NCBI GenBank assembly: GCA_944472135.2
Contig: OX235263.1
Span: 4,943,517-5,007,516 of the forward strand
DNA length: 64,000 bases
DNA from: Trichobilharzia regenti
Lineage: Eukaryota; Platyhelminthes; Trematoda; Strigeidida; Schistosomatidae
Reading direction: 5' to 3'
Below are positions 43,971 to 56,841 of the stretch, piece after piece. The notes below the pieces were generated by a model, which searched no databases, was not told the origin of the DNA, and worked only from the letters and a program-made list of their open reading frames with translations. The position numbers and the translations under genes are program-made. Position 1 is the first letter of the stretch. The number at the start of each line of letters is the position of its first letter.

Positions 43971-44342
43971 TGTTGATTAAGGGTTCAATTACTGATGGAT
44001 ATCAGATGAAGAACCATTGAAAACGAGGGACTACTGCACAACTGTTTCATGCTTGATTGGAAATCATCGGTAAACGTGCCCACTGAGTTTTGAGCTGAGA
44101 ACCTTCCGGCTACAAAGCAAGCTAGCTCGTATAACATTCAGCCACCAGGACTCGATTTAATGGCTAGCGTACTAATTCCAACTTCTACCGATTCATGATT
44201 TTAGCGCGCCCACCAACCAGTGTCATTACTGGGAACTTCATTCTCTCATTCTCGACTAGATGGAACCTACTGGTCATTATTTCTCACTAGAATTCCAGAC
44301 AAATTTGTTCTGTAGCCAGTAGCTAGCGAGCATCTGATTAAC
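43971..44342 (-). mobile_element. tRNA-derived SINE, copy 3
   Basis: Counterpart of 21,875-22,245. Confidence 0.7.
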
Positions 44343-45640
44343 TTTCACCGATTTGACGATCCCATTCAAGACAAGAATGTTACTAACAGAAGCATGCTAT
44401 CTTTCGACAATGAATCATTTTTCACCAATATCCCACTAAAGGAAACTATATGTTATATATGTAAATATATAGATTGTAACCAGTCCAACACTGGAATACC
44501 AAGGATGCAATAAGGAAGATTTGTAGCTCAGGCAGATGATTTGCTGCACTAATAGCGTTCCAACTCAATACTCAAATATATGAGCAAATAAAGGGAACAC
44601 CAATGGGATCATCGCCCATTTCAGGATTAATAGCTGAAGCCGACATGCAAAGATTAGAATTATTAGCTCTACCTATAATTAAACCAAAAGTCAGAAAAGT
44701 TACGTTACGTTGGCAATACATTTGTAATAATTAAGAGAACTGATTTAGAATATACCCATAAATTAATAAACAACATATTTGAAGACATCAAATTCACCAC
44801 GTGAGAAGAAGAATTAGATAACAAAATCCCATTTCTAGATGTGCTAATCAGGAGAACCAACACAGGAAATTTAGAAATACAAGAATAACGAAAATCAAGT
44901 ATATAAAAAATCAATGCACACAGATCAAATACTCAACTATACTAGTAGCAATAATCCAATTACTCACTCACGAAAGAAACTGTGTGCAGACATTGTTTAC
45001 AAGAGAGTTCAAACAGACTGTAGCAGTTCAGAGTTGAAAACAATGGAAGAAAAGCACCGACAAATGGTCTTCAAAAAGAATGGATATCCCCAGAATTTCA
45101 TCAAAATTGTTTAGAAACCAGTCACAACACGAACAAGGAACCATTGTCAAAGACCACAAGAAAATTCATCTTACCATAGATGAGAAATATCGCTGTAATA
45201 AAAGCTAGAATATTGAAACAGTTTGATATAGATATAGCACACAAGTCAGTCAAATTACTGAATTCGCTATTATGCAAACTGCAAGACCCGATAGAAAGAG
45301 GAGATAAAATTAATACCATTACAAAATAAATAATTGTATGAACTGTAACGGACATTACATCGGCCAATGTGGGTGTCCTCTTCGAATCAGAATCCAGGAA
45401 CACAAAACAACTGTGAAAAGACACGATATACATTCTTTCATATCAGTGCATATAGACAATTATGGACATCAGTTTAATGATTGGGATAATGTCGAAATCT
45501 TAGACAGAGGAGACACGAAAAGTGCAGTCGGGGAATTCCTAGAAGCCTGGTACTTAAACGAATATGCAATCAACAAACACGTTAATATAGACGAAATATA
45601 CCAACTAATAAAACGTAAATCATGTGACGAGAAAGTTTAA
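44342..45640 (+). pseudogene. PLE-5 RT and GIY-YIG endonuclease, copy 3 (frameshifted)
   Basis: A 1-base loss near 45,318 shifts the frame just before the GIY-YIG core. The domain itself (from CNGHYIGQCG) stays open as a 100-codon frame, 45,338-45,640. ATCGCTG(A)AATAAA also differs near 45,195. Confidence 0.85.
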
Positions 45641-45795
45641 AATCCAAGCCAGTAGAAAATGATCAATACAGATGTAAAGATGGTTACCGGGAGACGCAGT
45701 TCTATCACTCACGACAAAAAATTTAAATCATTTCACTTTGTCCAGTAAGGCGATGTTGTCCAGTAGGGGGACGACGAAAGCTCCGTAACTAAACC

Positions 45796-46402
45796 AACCA
45801 GCTCAGAGGACACTATTAATCGCATGCCAAGGAGATGTTTGAAAGAATTGATGCTCAGGTGAACTCCCACTTTCTTATCTTCAATGACACCATTTGCAAA
45901 CAAAAGGATAGTATTGCAATGAGATCTACCCATGGTACATTTGTAGCAAACTGACTCACGATTGGCCTCAAAAACGGTCTATTAATGTCGACCATTGACA
46001 TTTTACAACCACATAAAATTTTCGTAGATGACATTTTCATGATTTGCGACAATCTTAATGACCCCAACAAATTGTCACAAGTACTTAACAGGTGCTGTTT
46101 GGCAACAAAACTCACTTTTGAAAGGGGGAAACAAATCTAAAATTCCATTTCTTACTGTGAAACTTACAACAGTATTCGACGGAACCTTGTGAAAGTTGGT
46201 CTACACAGAAATCCACTTGGAACGGTTAACTAAAAAATTTCTACAGTAGGGTGTCTGTTGAGTGAAAACGAAATTCAAAATTTAATCCTTTGCTACTCAT
46301 ACCCATCGCATCTATAGTCCTGGAAGTAGAACTATGCCTTCTGAAAGAAATCTGCGTCCGAAATGGATACTTACCATGATTAATCGAGAAGAATATCAAG
46401 AT
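45796..46402 (+). mobile_element. PLE-6 RT fragment, copy 3
   Basis: Counterpart of 23,700-24,305, with the same TFERG stop as copy 2. Confidence 0.8.
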
Positions 46403-46991
46403 GACACGGAATAGACAATACTTACATTTTAATAATTTTTGTCCACATAGCTAGCTACAAACGAGGATTAGTCAAGACTCTGTACTATAGAGTGAGGAGA
46501 ATATGCTCTGCAGAGAAACTAGAGGAAGAATTTATGAATCTCAAAAAGGTGCTGAAAAACAACGGTTATCCTCAAACATTCATTAACCAATATGGAAGAT
46601 ATGAAGGCTCAAATACCAAACAAAGCACAGTGGTGAAAAAAGCCTGTCTTCATTCAACTAGATTTTAAAAAGGTGAAGACATTGCAGAAATGGTCAACAG
46701 AAGACTGAGAATGTCACTAGCCACAGCCTATCCTGTAGCTAAGTTGGTTCCCGTCCATCAAACAACACGCTCTTTGGTGCAGTCAAAAAACGATAGACAC
46801 CCTTCTCATGTTAACTCCAACTGTGTATACAAATTTACGTGTATCTGCGGGAGCAGCTGCATTTGGAAGAACAGAAAGAAGGGCACACCTCCGATTTTCT
46901 GAACATGTACCGAAAAGCCTACGCCTCAAAGGAACAAACTCTTATATTGGCGCTATTACCAGACATCTCCTCGACACGGCTCATGAGTTTT
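46403..46991 (+). mobile_element. PLE-1 linker and GIY-YIG, copy 4
   Basis: As copy 3, with the open NLKKVLKNNGYP segment and private changes such as caaagcacag near 46,622. Confidence 0.85.
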
Positions 46992-47750
46992 GTAATAAAG
47001 ACGACAGATGCGTAAGATGCAGAGTGACTAGTAAATTAGGTAGGAATGCAGTGAGTTCAACTAAAACCAGAGAAACAAAAGACAAGCAAAACTGCAGATT
47101 ATAAAAGGGGATGAACTTAAAGATTACGTAATCAAATGAAAGGGAGAATAAAGACATTCAGTTACCAGGGCAAGGAAAGACTGATAACTGAACATAGAAA
47201 TCTGGTTTCAAGCTTTTGATAGAGATTGCTTGGGCAAACTTGAGAAGAATGCAGCTCCTCTGTCTATTGATAATTTTAAAAGATTTCTCGATTTCCACCT
47301 CATCACCCGTGTTGTGGATATGTCTGGTAATCGCGCTACTATAAGAGTTTGTTCTCTAGAGACGTAGGCTTTCCGGAAAATAATAGTGCTATTACCAGAC
47401 ATCTCCTCAACACGGATCATGAAGTGGAAATCGGGAATCCTTTAAAATTATCAGTAGACAAATAGGCAGATTTCTCCTCAAGTTTCCCGAAGCAATATCT
47501 TTCAAACTCCTGAAACCAGATTTATGTGTTGAAGAAAGAAGCAGTTATTAGTCTCTCCTTGCACTGGTAACTGGATGTCTTTATTCTCTCTCTCTCTCAT
47601 CTGATTACGTAATTTTTGTCTTTAACTACACACCATTTGATAATCCGTAATTTTGCTTGCCTCTTGTTTCTATGATTTGAGTTGAACTCAGTATATTGTT
47701 ACCTAATTTATTAGTCACTCTGCATCTTAGGCAACTTTCGTCTTTATTAC
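46992..47750. repeat. Inverted pair of PLE-1 3' ends, copy 4
   Basis: Counterpart of 13,804-14,573. Confidence 0.8.
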
Positions 47751-47942
47751 CTAACTCCTTTACCATTATATGCATACATTCATTTTGTTTAAACTTGAAC
47801 AACCTGTGTGAATACTATGTAAGCGGAATTTTTTGAGCACTGTTTACTAATTCTGGAACTTTCTGTCAACTGACATCATGAAAACAATTTGCAATACGTT
47901 AAAACTTTTCTGTACGTGAACCCCATAATTAATTTATGCTGT

Positions 47943-48006
47943 AAGCGGCAGCTGATGAGGTGCCAACGAAATAAACAATGATGGTACTGTATTATTCTGC
48001 TTGCTT
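47943..48006 (+). ncRNA. Hammerhead ribozyme motif in PLE-1 tail, copy 4
   Basis: Identical in core and helices to copies 1 and 3, although flanking bases (aatttatgctg) differ. Confidence 0.68.
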
Positions 48007-48237
48007 TATTCAATAAAATATTAATAAAAATAACGGTTAATAAATAAAGCATATCACCATGGAAGGTTCAGAGTGACAACCATTTCCTTTCGTGCACACA
48101 GACTTGGTTTTTAAGCTCTTATTGTACTAGCCTCAGCAACAGCAAGAGCCTTCCTCAAGTCACATTCGGCTTTTAAAAGAGAAGTGAATGGAAGATTTCT
48201 TGCCTTAAGGTGATTATTCATCTAAAAGAGAAATTGA

Positions 48238-48262
48238 CTGCTCAAAACGGCGTTTTGAGCAG
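48238..48262. other. Perfect 11-bp hairpin, copy 4
   Basis: Same hairpin as 37,191-37,215. Confidence 0.6.
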
Positions 48263-48381
48263 AACAGTTTGAAGTATTCGTTGACCTATCTAATCAAGTA
48301 ATTTTGCAGTTTTAGAAGTCTGAACTATTAATGACAAATTAAAAAGTCAAATTGCTCACATTGCTGCCGAGTCAAGTACAC

Positions 48382-50311
48382 AAAAGGTTTTCAATAGAGA
48401 AAGAAAGACCATATTTGTAGTATAAAACGTTATCATTCTATTTCACAGGTTCTCATCAGCTAACTTCAAATTACCTGAAATTACAATGGTTATAAATAAT
48501 AACATTTAATACTTCATTGGTTAAAAGGTAATAGAGAAAACATCATCAGGTGAACGCATCCGGAATATAAGTATTACAATTTATAGTTTAAGTTACCATC
48601 AATTTATATACTATCAAACTATGAAAAAAGAAAAAGGGGTGGAGGGTGAGAGAAGACAGAAAACAGAAAAATCTAATAAACAGTGTCAACATGGCAACTC
48701 AAGTCGATCACGTTGATACATCAAATAAACTAATGGTGTCATATTACGTGACTGCCTTATTTACAAATGTACCAGTGATGGAAACAATAGATATCATTTG
48801 TAAACAAACAGATCTATTGCCATTACCGGAGACAGAGATGAAACGACTACTAATTCTTTGCACAAAAGACATCTAATTTAGATTTAATAACCAATTCTAG
48901 CGACAAATTGACGGGGTCGCCATGGGTTCACCTCTAGGACCCATTTTAACAGGCTGTCTTTAACAGACGCGACTGAGTGACGCCATCAATGAAACAACAT
49001 ACTACCGCCGATACGTCGATTATGCTTTTGTTGTTTGTGACGACGTGAGTCAGGTATCCGTATCATTTTACCGTCTAAATGAGACCCACCCAAACATTAA
49101 ATACACCATGGAATACGAACGCAACAATGAGTTCAGTTTCGTGGACCTAAATGTAAAAAGAAGAAACGATGGAACGGTTGAAACGTCCATCTGCAGAAAA
49201 GCAATTTGGACCGGACAATATCTTTACTACAGCAGCTTCTGCCTTATGGGCTATAAGTGGGGATTAGTAAGGACACTGTATGACAGGGTCAGAGAGTTAT
49301 GTTCGACTAACAAGGTAGAAGAAGAATTAGGCTTTGTCAAAATGCCTTAAGTAAAGCGGATTTCCAAAAGGATTTATCTTAAAGTATGGCAAAGAAGGAG
49401 ATGAGAAATAGAAGTATGCAACAGTTGAAAAGAAGAAAGTGTCCATCTGCCTGCCACACAAAGAAGAAACAGTATCGCAAAAGACAGAAATGAGGATGAA
49501 AGGAGCAATAAAATGATGCTTCCCTGCAGCTAAGCTGGTAACGCTACACAGCACTACACTCTCTATTAGCCGAAAAGAAACTGGATAAGTAGCCTGCTAA
49601 TGTGTTACCTACAACTGCATTTATAAATTCACGTGCACCTGCTGCAGCATGTACATTGGAAAGAGGGAAAGAAGGGCTTCTATCTGCTTAAAAGGAAGCA
49701 GATATTTAGGAAGTGCAATTACCAGACATTCACTATGTGCATACGGTCATTTTGTCCAGACTTCCAAATCCTTCAAAATACTAAACATACAAAGGACAGT
49801 GAATCTACTACCATTTACTGCTGAAACAATTGCAGTCAAGCACTTCAGATCAAGCTTATGCACACAGAAAGAGAGTGTATAGTTAATCTCTCACTCCCTT
49901 GGTTATCGTATTACTTTTATTACTCTGATTAGTCATACACACTAATGAGCTCAGCTCAGTGAGCCAGTTTGATAAACTTTAACCTTCTTTAGTTGCTGTG
50001 TAGACATACAAGTTAAAATTGTTTATTAGATTTTTCTGTTTTCTGTCTTCTCTAACCCCCCCTTTTTCTTTTTTCATAGTTTGATAGTATGTATATTGGT
50101 ATTAACTTAAACTATAAATTGTAATACTTATATTCCACATGCGTCCATCTCACAATGTTTTCTTTATTACCTTTCAAACATTGAAGTTTTGTTATTGTCA
50201 TTCTCTTTTATAACTATTGTAATTTCAGGTAGCTGGCAGTTGGATGATAAGAACCTGTGACATGGGATGATGATATCATTATATAATGCAAATCTGGTCT
50301 TTCTTTTTCTA
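48382..50311 (+). mobile_element. PLE-2 with terminal inverted repeats, copy 4
   Basis: RT/EN 48,680-49,882, almost identical to copy 3 including the TAG in YRQIDG and the open 101-codon palm segment (49,045-49,350). Confidence 0.82.
48413..48471 (-). ncRNA. Hammerhead ribozyme motif in PLE-2 left repeat, copy 4
   Basis: Same fold as copy 1. Confidence 0.66.
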
Positions 50312-50680
50312 CAGACATTTATCAAGGGAATTTTCCAAAGTTGTCTAAAATATCCAGAAAGCGTCAATATTGTGACTAGATCTTTCAGGAAGGACCTTCT
50401 AATCAGTTTATTTTGACACAGATGGCTTCAAATACATGTTATGTTTCATATCAGAGAGAAATTACGATTTTCAGATGTTGAAATCCGAGGATTTCACTAA
50501 TTTCAAGTTGATCCACATCCCTGAATGAGTCAACACCTGAAAATTAAACTTTCCAGTGCGTACTAGCAGCTAACTGCGGGATGAAGTCTTCTGAATCTCT
50601 CCATTATGGATAGCACTAAGTAGCACAAAAAAGACCTAAATGATGGAATAAAACAGATAGAAGAATAACTGTTTGGTGTT

Positions 50681-51317
50681 ACATAACTATCCTATAAAAT
50701 TTGATTACGAAGATCAGTACAGGCCGAAAGCGAAATAAGAATAATTGTGAAACTAGTAATGATGACATAAATAAGAGAGAATATAAGTCGTCCACTGTTA
50801 TACCATATAAGGAGGAGACATCTGAGAGCCTACATAGGATTCTCCATAAAACACGAATTATGGTGGTATTCAAACACACAAACTCACCCAGGGACAAGCT
50901 CTGTAGACTAAGGGACCCGGTGGACCCAATAAGGCAAAATAATATAATTTACAAAATACCTTGCAATGACTGCGTGGTGAACTATATAGGTCAAACTAGT
51001 GGATCCAGGGTAATCAAATTGTCGTAACATAAGAATTTAGCTAAGGTAAGAATGGTTGACCCAGAGAAGATAATTAATTTAGAAAAAACCACAGCAATTG
51101 CAATGCATGCATTAACACACAATCACACACAATAAGCTGGTGGGATAGAGTTAAAACTCTAAGAAGTAATCTAGGCAGATACACAGAGAGGTTGATTACT
51201 GAATCCTGCCTAGTTCATCGAGTCTACCTATACCCATCTCGACATATGCAACAGAAATGACTCAATGCAAATCCCAGAAATATGGAAGATATTACTACCA
51301 CCAGTCAGTCAAATCAG
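50681..51317 (+). mobile_element. PLE-3 linker and GIY-YIG, copy 4
   Basis: Has the 108-codon linker/EN frame (50,701-51,027) like copy 2, without the copy-3 stop. Confidence 0.82.
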
Positions 51318-51629
51318 AAGAGGACAATAAATAATCTCAAAATTTTATTTCGATTCAATTCACGAACATCATAACATTCTAACAAGTTACTTATTTCGAC
51401 GACAAAAACACTCGTCTTATTTCCCATCTGATTGTAATTGATCAATAACACTCATTTTATTATTTCTGAATGTACATTATCCCATAGTGATTTTTATTCA
51501 AATGTCTAATCATCAATTTCACTCATGTGTATAAATGAAGGGAAAAAGCTGTGTGAATGAGTAACTTGATATGATTTTGGGCAATAGACTGTGCTCGAAA
51601 CGTTATCATCAGTTAATGTTACTGTATAA

Positions 51630-51990
51630 TACTACACTGTGTGATTTATCAAAATAAAATCTTATCTATAATAGAATTATACTCTACCACAGTTCCCAAG
51701 TTTTATACTTATATCAGTAATACTTCTGAAGTTCTATTGGTAATTCGTAACCAGCCACGTCAGATTTGAGTACAGATAGGAACAAGTGACACCGGCTGAT
51801 GGCTGTACTGTATTTACCATGAATTGGAAGAATTTGGGATTCACAGGCAATTTGTTTCCATCCCACAAGAGCTGAATAATCATCAACCAGCTCACCATGT
51901 AATCTGAATTCCTGGATATAATCCTTGCTGCGCAAATTACTGAAAAGTTCAAAATTAGGCTGAAACAACTATCTAGTACCTACCTTCTGG
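51630..51990 (+). mobile_element. Degraded Smalpha-like element after PLE-3, copy 4
   Basis: Counterpart of 18,490-18,850. Confidence 0.45.
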
Positions 51991-52489
51991 TTTCAAGATG
52001 ACTGTCTAACTGAAGTCGTTTCATACGCGTGAGTAAAAAGCACCTACTTTGAGCAACCCTCTACATGTTCATTATGCTCTAATCATTCTTCTTCATTCAA
52101 TGTGATATTATTGTTTATGCAAGATAATGGTTGATTTGTCATAAACACAACACAGAATGGCTAAACTGTCTCTATTTTGTATAATTTTATAGGAGGTAGT
52201 TTGGAATATAGCTTTATTCTATGAATGAATATGTTAAACCATGCAAAAAAGACAATCCTGTAGTTATACAATAACATATAAGTATATGAATATGTTAAGT
52301 AGACCAGGGAAATACGCCTTATCAAGCATAAAGTATAAAACAACTATGACTGCCTTACCAATGAAGATAAATTATTTCTGGTTACTTGGTTAAAAAGAAA
52401 GTGTATTCACATGTATATGTGAGTAATTATGTTAGACAGAAATGTTTGGTCTTTCTTGTTAACATGCAGGCTCCCTGGACAAAAGCTTC

Positions 52490-53215
52490 GATGATGTTTT
52501 GCTACAAGTTACTGAATGGTTTACCAGGTCGCCTTGTATCCCGACGGCTATGGGTTCAGACTATGGTGGAGAAGTGCGCCTGAAGAGTTCAAAATTAGGA
52601 CGAAACGGCAGTCTAGCATCAATTGGAGACAATATAATCAATCAACGCGTTGAGCGGTCTAGTAGAAAACAATTTGGAGGTTGAAACAACGTGTCATGAG
52701 TTCGCGTCTCACTGGGAACACCGTTCCCCACTGGAAACGCAGATATCTCCAGTTGACGAGTTCGAATTGAGACGGAATGAGCAGCCTAGATTCGACTGTC
52801 GGTCACTAGTCAACAAAGTTTTTCAAGTTTAATTCTCAGACATCCTGAAAGCATCTACACTAAGTCAACAGATGCTGAACATTTCAATCCAATCATCTAA
52901 CGGGAAAATCGAATATGAATTCCATATTAGTTTGCTTATTAGATATATCACACAGCGAGTTAAACCGTATTATTCACTATTGAAATGAATTTTTGATTTT
53001 CCCGTCGATTGATTGGACCGAAGTGCTCGGTCTCAGGTTGACATCTCTGTCGGCTTCTTGTGCAGATGCTTCGACGATGTCTGGGCATTTGATTTGTATA
53101 CAATTGGTGGATGGTGGCTAGCAGTGGAATCCAGAATGCGCATTTCGTCCTATTTGGGACTCGTCAGCTGGATGTACCTGCATTTCTCAGCATTATTTAC
53201 TGGATGACGTTTTGA
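52490..53215. mobile_element. Smalpha-like SINE cluster, copy 4
   Basis: Two plus-strand pieces and a minus-strand element as in copy 1. Confidence 0.65.
53129..53173 (-). ncRNA. Smalpha-type hammerhead, copy 4 (intact core)
   Basis: Same as copies 2 and 3. Confidence 0.72.
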
Positions 53216-54416
53216 ACAAAATCTATTGCTCATAATCATATCAGTTATAATCACACGACTTCGGAACTACAGTTTTATAGTTTCCTTTGTGCTCTCCTAT
53301 TTGTCGTCGTTGAGGTAGTATAATTCTCCAGATATCTAACTGGACAGGTGTTCAATCATTCCTATTACTTGTATTTGTAGTTGATTCGATAAACAAAGCT
53401 TCCGTTATCAATCTCTCCTGCCACACTACTGGCACATTAGATTTTAAAACTGTCATCTTATCCCATCCGTCCTATTGTATGTTTGTGTGTTATTGCATGT
53501 GGTGAGTGCTATAACTGAACTGTTCTCCAGATTTCTTATCTTATTCGAGTCAACGAATCTAGATTTTGCTGCTGGGTTTTTCTGTTCGGCTAGTCTGACT
53601 GCCCCTGTTTTACTAGTGTGACCTATGTTTTTGACCTGACGATTATTGCAGGTAGGGTATTAGATAAACTAAATTCTTTTGTCTTATTGGCCCACAAGGT
53701 AAATGTGCGCAAGACACACCAACAATGAGGAATCCAAATCATCAGTAGTGATTCGATACAAGGAAGGAACCTCGGAAATCACCTTACGCAGAATTCTCAA
53801 CAAGGCTGGAATAAAAGTGGCTGGCATTCAAACCAACCACAAACTCAATTAGAAACTAGCTTTGTCGGTTAAAGGATCAATCCTTTAAAGCCAACTAAAC
53901 AAAACAATTTCGTTTATCTAATACCCTACCTGCAATGATTGTCAGATCAAATACATAGGTCAAACCAGTAGAACAGGGGCAGTGAGTCAGAATAGCCGAG
54001 CATAAATACCTAGCCACAAAATCTAGATTAGTTGACCTGAATAAAATAAGAAATCTAGAGAATATTTCATCTAGAGCACTCACTACATACAATTACACAC
54101 AACACAGCCACACAATGGGATGGGATAGAATGACAATTCTAAAATCTAATGTCACAGAAGTGTGGAGAGAGAGACTGATAACAGAAGTCTTGTTTATCGA
54201 ATCAACTGAGAGAGAATACGTGTAATAGAAATGATTCAACACCTGTTCAGTTAGATATCTGGAAAATTCTACTCCCCCTACGACAACAAATAGGAGAGAA
54301 CAAAGAAGACTATAAACTGAAGTTTCGAAGTTGTGTGATTACAATTGATGGTATGATTATGGACAATAATGAATTGTGTTCGAAACTGTGTCATCCAGTA
54401 AACAGTAATACTGTTT
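53195..54416. repeat. Inverted pair of PLE-4 endonucleases, copy 4
   Basis: Counterpart of 20,055-21,275, with a 1-base loss (ggcccacaagg) near 53,690. Confidence 0.8.
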
Positions 54417-54426
54417 CAATGACTGT

Positions 54427-54752
54427 GTGATACATCTAATAAACAAACTAATATGGAATTACTTACTACCACAGTGTCTAAGTTTTACACATATATTAAT
54501 CTGAATTTAACAATAACTAACAACTTTTTCACAAGAGATGACTCTCTTGGCCTAATTCATCTAGTGAATAACTCTCTGACGCTTGAAACAAGGATTACTC
54601 AGGTCGAGCCTCAACTGGAATGCAGGTTAATCCAGTGGACCAGTCCCAAAGAATAGGAAATGCACGCGATGAATTTTTTACAGCCACTCACCATCCACCC
54701 AGTTACAAAAGGTGACTTTGAATGTTTTATTTTCAGTGCATATATTGTAACC
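54427..54752 (+). mobile_element. Smalpha-like SINE after PLE-4, copy 4
   Basis: Counterpart of 21,285-21,610. Confidence 0.62.
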
Positions 54753-55015
54753 CACCGAAATATATATTTGCACGAATTAACTGATCAAGACTTTTCAAAA
54801 GTATAAAACTCATGATGATAAAGTGGAATGCACAAGCTGACTCTAATGATATTTTAAATGATTTCTATTGAGATTGGTCAGCGATTGCTGCCGCTAATTC
54901 TGATAATTTTCTTGTAAAAGGGCTAATTAGTATTCTGGAATCTGTAAGGAAACATCTATGCATCAACTTATTACGTAGCACTTTCCAGTTCTCAAGAATT
55001 AGTTTGTAGTGATAG

Positions 55016-55388
55016 TGTTGATTAAGGGTTCAATTACTGATGGATATCAGATGAAGAACCATTGAAAACGAGGGACTACTGCACAACTGTTTCATGCTTG
55101 ATTGGAAATCATCGGTAAACGTGCCCACTGAGTTTTGAGCTGAGAACCTTCCGGCTACAAAGCAAGCTAGCTCGTATAACATTCAGCCACCAGGACTCGA
55201 TTTAATGGCTAGCGTACTAATTCCAACTTCTACCGATTCATGATTTTAGCGCGCCCACCAACCAGTGTCATTACTGGGAACTTCATTCTCTCATTCTCGA
55301 CTAGATGGAACCTACTGGTCATTATTTCTCACTAGAATTCCAGACAAATTTGTTCTGTAGCCAGTAGCTAGCGAGCATCTGATTAACT
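55016..55388 (-). mobile_element. tRNA-derived SINE, copy 4
   Basis: Counterpart of 21,875-22,245. Confidence 0.7.
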
Positions 55389-56686
55389 TTCACCGATTTG
55401 ACGATCCCATTCAAGACAAGAATGTTACTAACAGAAGCATGCTATCTTTCGACAATGAATCATTTTTCACCAATATCCCACTAAAGGAAACTATATGTTA
55501 TATATGTAAATATATAGATTGTAACCAGTCCAACACTGGAATACCAAGGATGCAATAAGGAAGATTTGTAGCTCAGGCAGATGATTTGCTGCACTAATAG
55601 CGTTCCAACTCAATACTCAAATATATGAGCAAATAAAGGGAACACCAATGGGATCATCGCCCATTTCAGGATTAATAGCTGAAGCCGACATGCAAAGATT
55701 AGAATTATTAGCTCTACCTATAATTAAACCAAAAGTCAGAAAAGTTACGTTACGTTGGCAATACATTTGTAATAATTAAGAGAACTGATTTAGAATATAC
55801 CCATAAATTAATAAACAACATATTTGAAGACATCAAATTCACCACGTGAGAAGAAGAATTAGATAACAAAATCCCATTTCTAGATGTGCTAATCAGGAGA
55901 ACCAACACAGGAAATTTAGAAATACAAGAATAACGAAAATCAAGTATATAAAAAATCAATGCACACAGATCAAATACTCAACTATACTAGTAGCAATAAT
56001 CCAATTACTCACTCACGAAAGAAACTGTGTGCAGACATTGTTTACAAGAGAGTTCAAACAGACTGTAGCAGTTCAGAGTTGAAAACAATGGAAGAAAAGC
56101 ACCTACAAATGGTCTTCAAAAAGAATGGATATCCCCAGAATTTCATCAAAATTGTTTAGAAACCAGTCACAACACGAACAAGGAACCATTATCAAAGACC
56201 ACAAGAAAATTCATCTTACCATAGATGAGAAATATCGCTGAAATAAAAGCTAGAATATTGAAACAGTTTGATATAGATATAGCACACAAGTCAGTCAGTT
56301 TACTGAATTCGCTATTATGCAAACTGAAAGATGCAATAGAACAAGGAGATAAAATTAATACCATTTATAAAATAAATAATTGTATAAACTGTAACGGACA
56401 TTACATCGGCCACAGTGGGTGTCCTCTTTGAATCAGAATCCAGGAACACAAATCAACTGTGAAAAGACACGATATACATTCTTTCATATCAGTGCATATA
56501 GATAATTATGGACATCAGTTTAATGATTGGGATAATGTCGAAATCTTAGACAGAGGAGACATGAAAAGTGCAGTCGGAGAATTCCTAGAAGCCTGGTACT
56601 TAAACGAATATGCAATCAACAAACACGTTAATATAGACGAAATATACCAACTAATAAAAAGTAAATCATGTGACGAGAAAGTTTAA
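55388..56686 (+). pseudogene. PLE-5 RT and GIY-YIG endonuclease, copy 4 (premature stop)
   Basis: A CGA to TGA change at 56,429-56,431 splits the EN inside the GIY-YIG core (after HSGCPL). The flanking 56,295-56,440 carries a cluster of differences from all other copies (KLKDAIEQGDKINTIYK in place of KLQDPIERGDK), so this stretch has a separate history. Confidence 0.85.
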
Positions 56687-56841
56687 AATCCAAGTCAATA
56701 GAAAATGATCAATACAGATGTAAAGATGGTTACCGGGAGACGCAGTTCTATCACTCACGACAAAAAATTTAAATCATTTCACTTTGTCCAGTAAGGCGAT
56801 GTTGTCCAGTAGGGGGACGACGAAAGCTCCGTAACTAAACC

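Larger units (their letters stand above)
35356..46402 (+). repeat. Array unit, copy 3
   Basis: Very close to copy 4 over most of its length. Shared private changes include a stop codon in PLE-2 (TAC to TAG near 37,853), an open AAG in place of the PLE-1 stop, and a perfect 11-bp hairpin at 37,191-37,215. The PLE-5 endonuclease is frameshifted near 45,318. Confidence 0.93.
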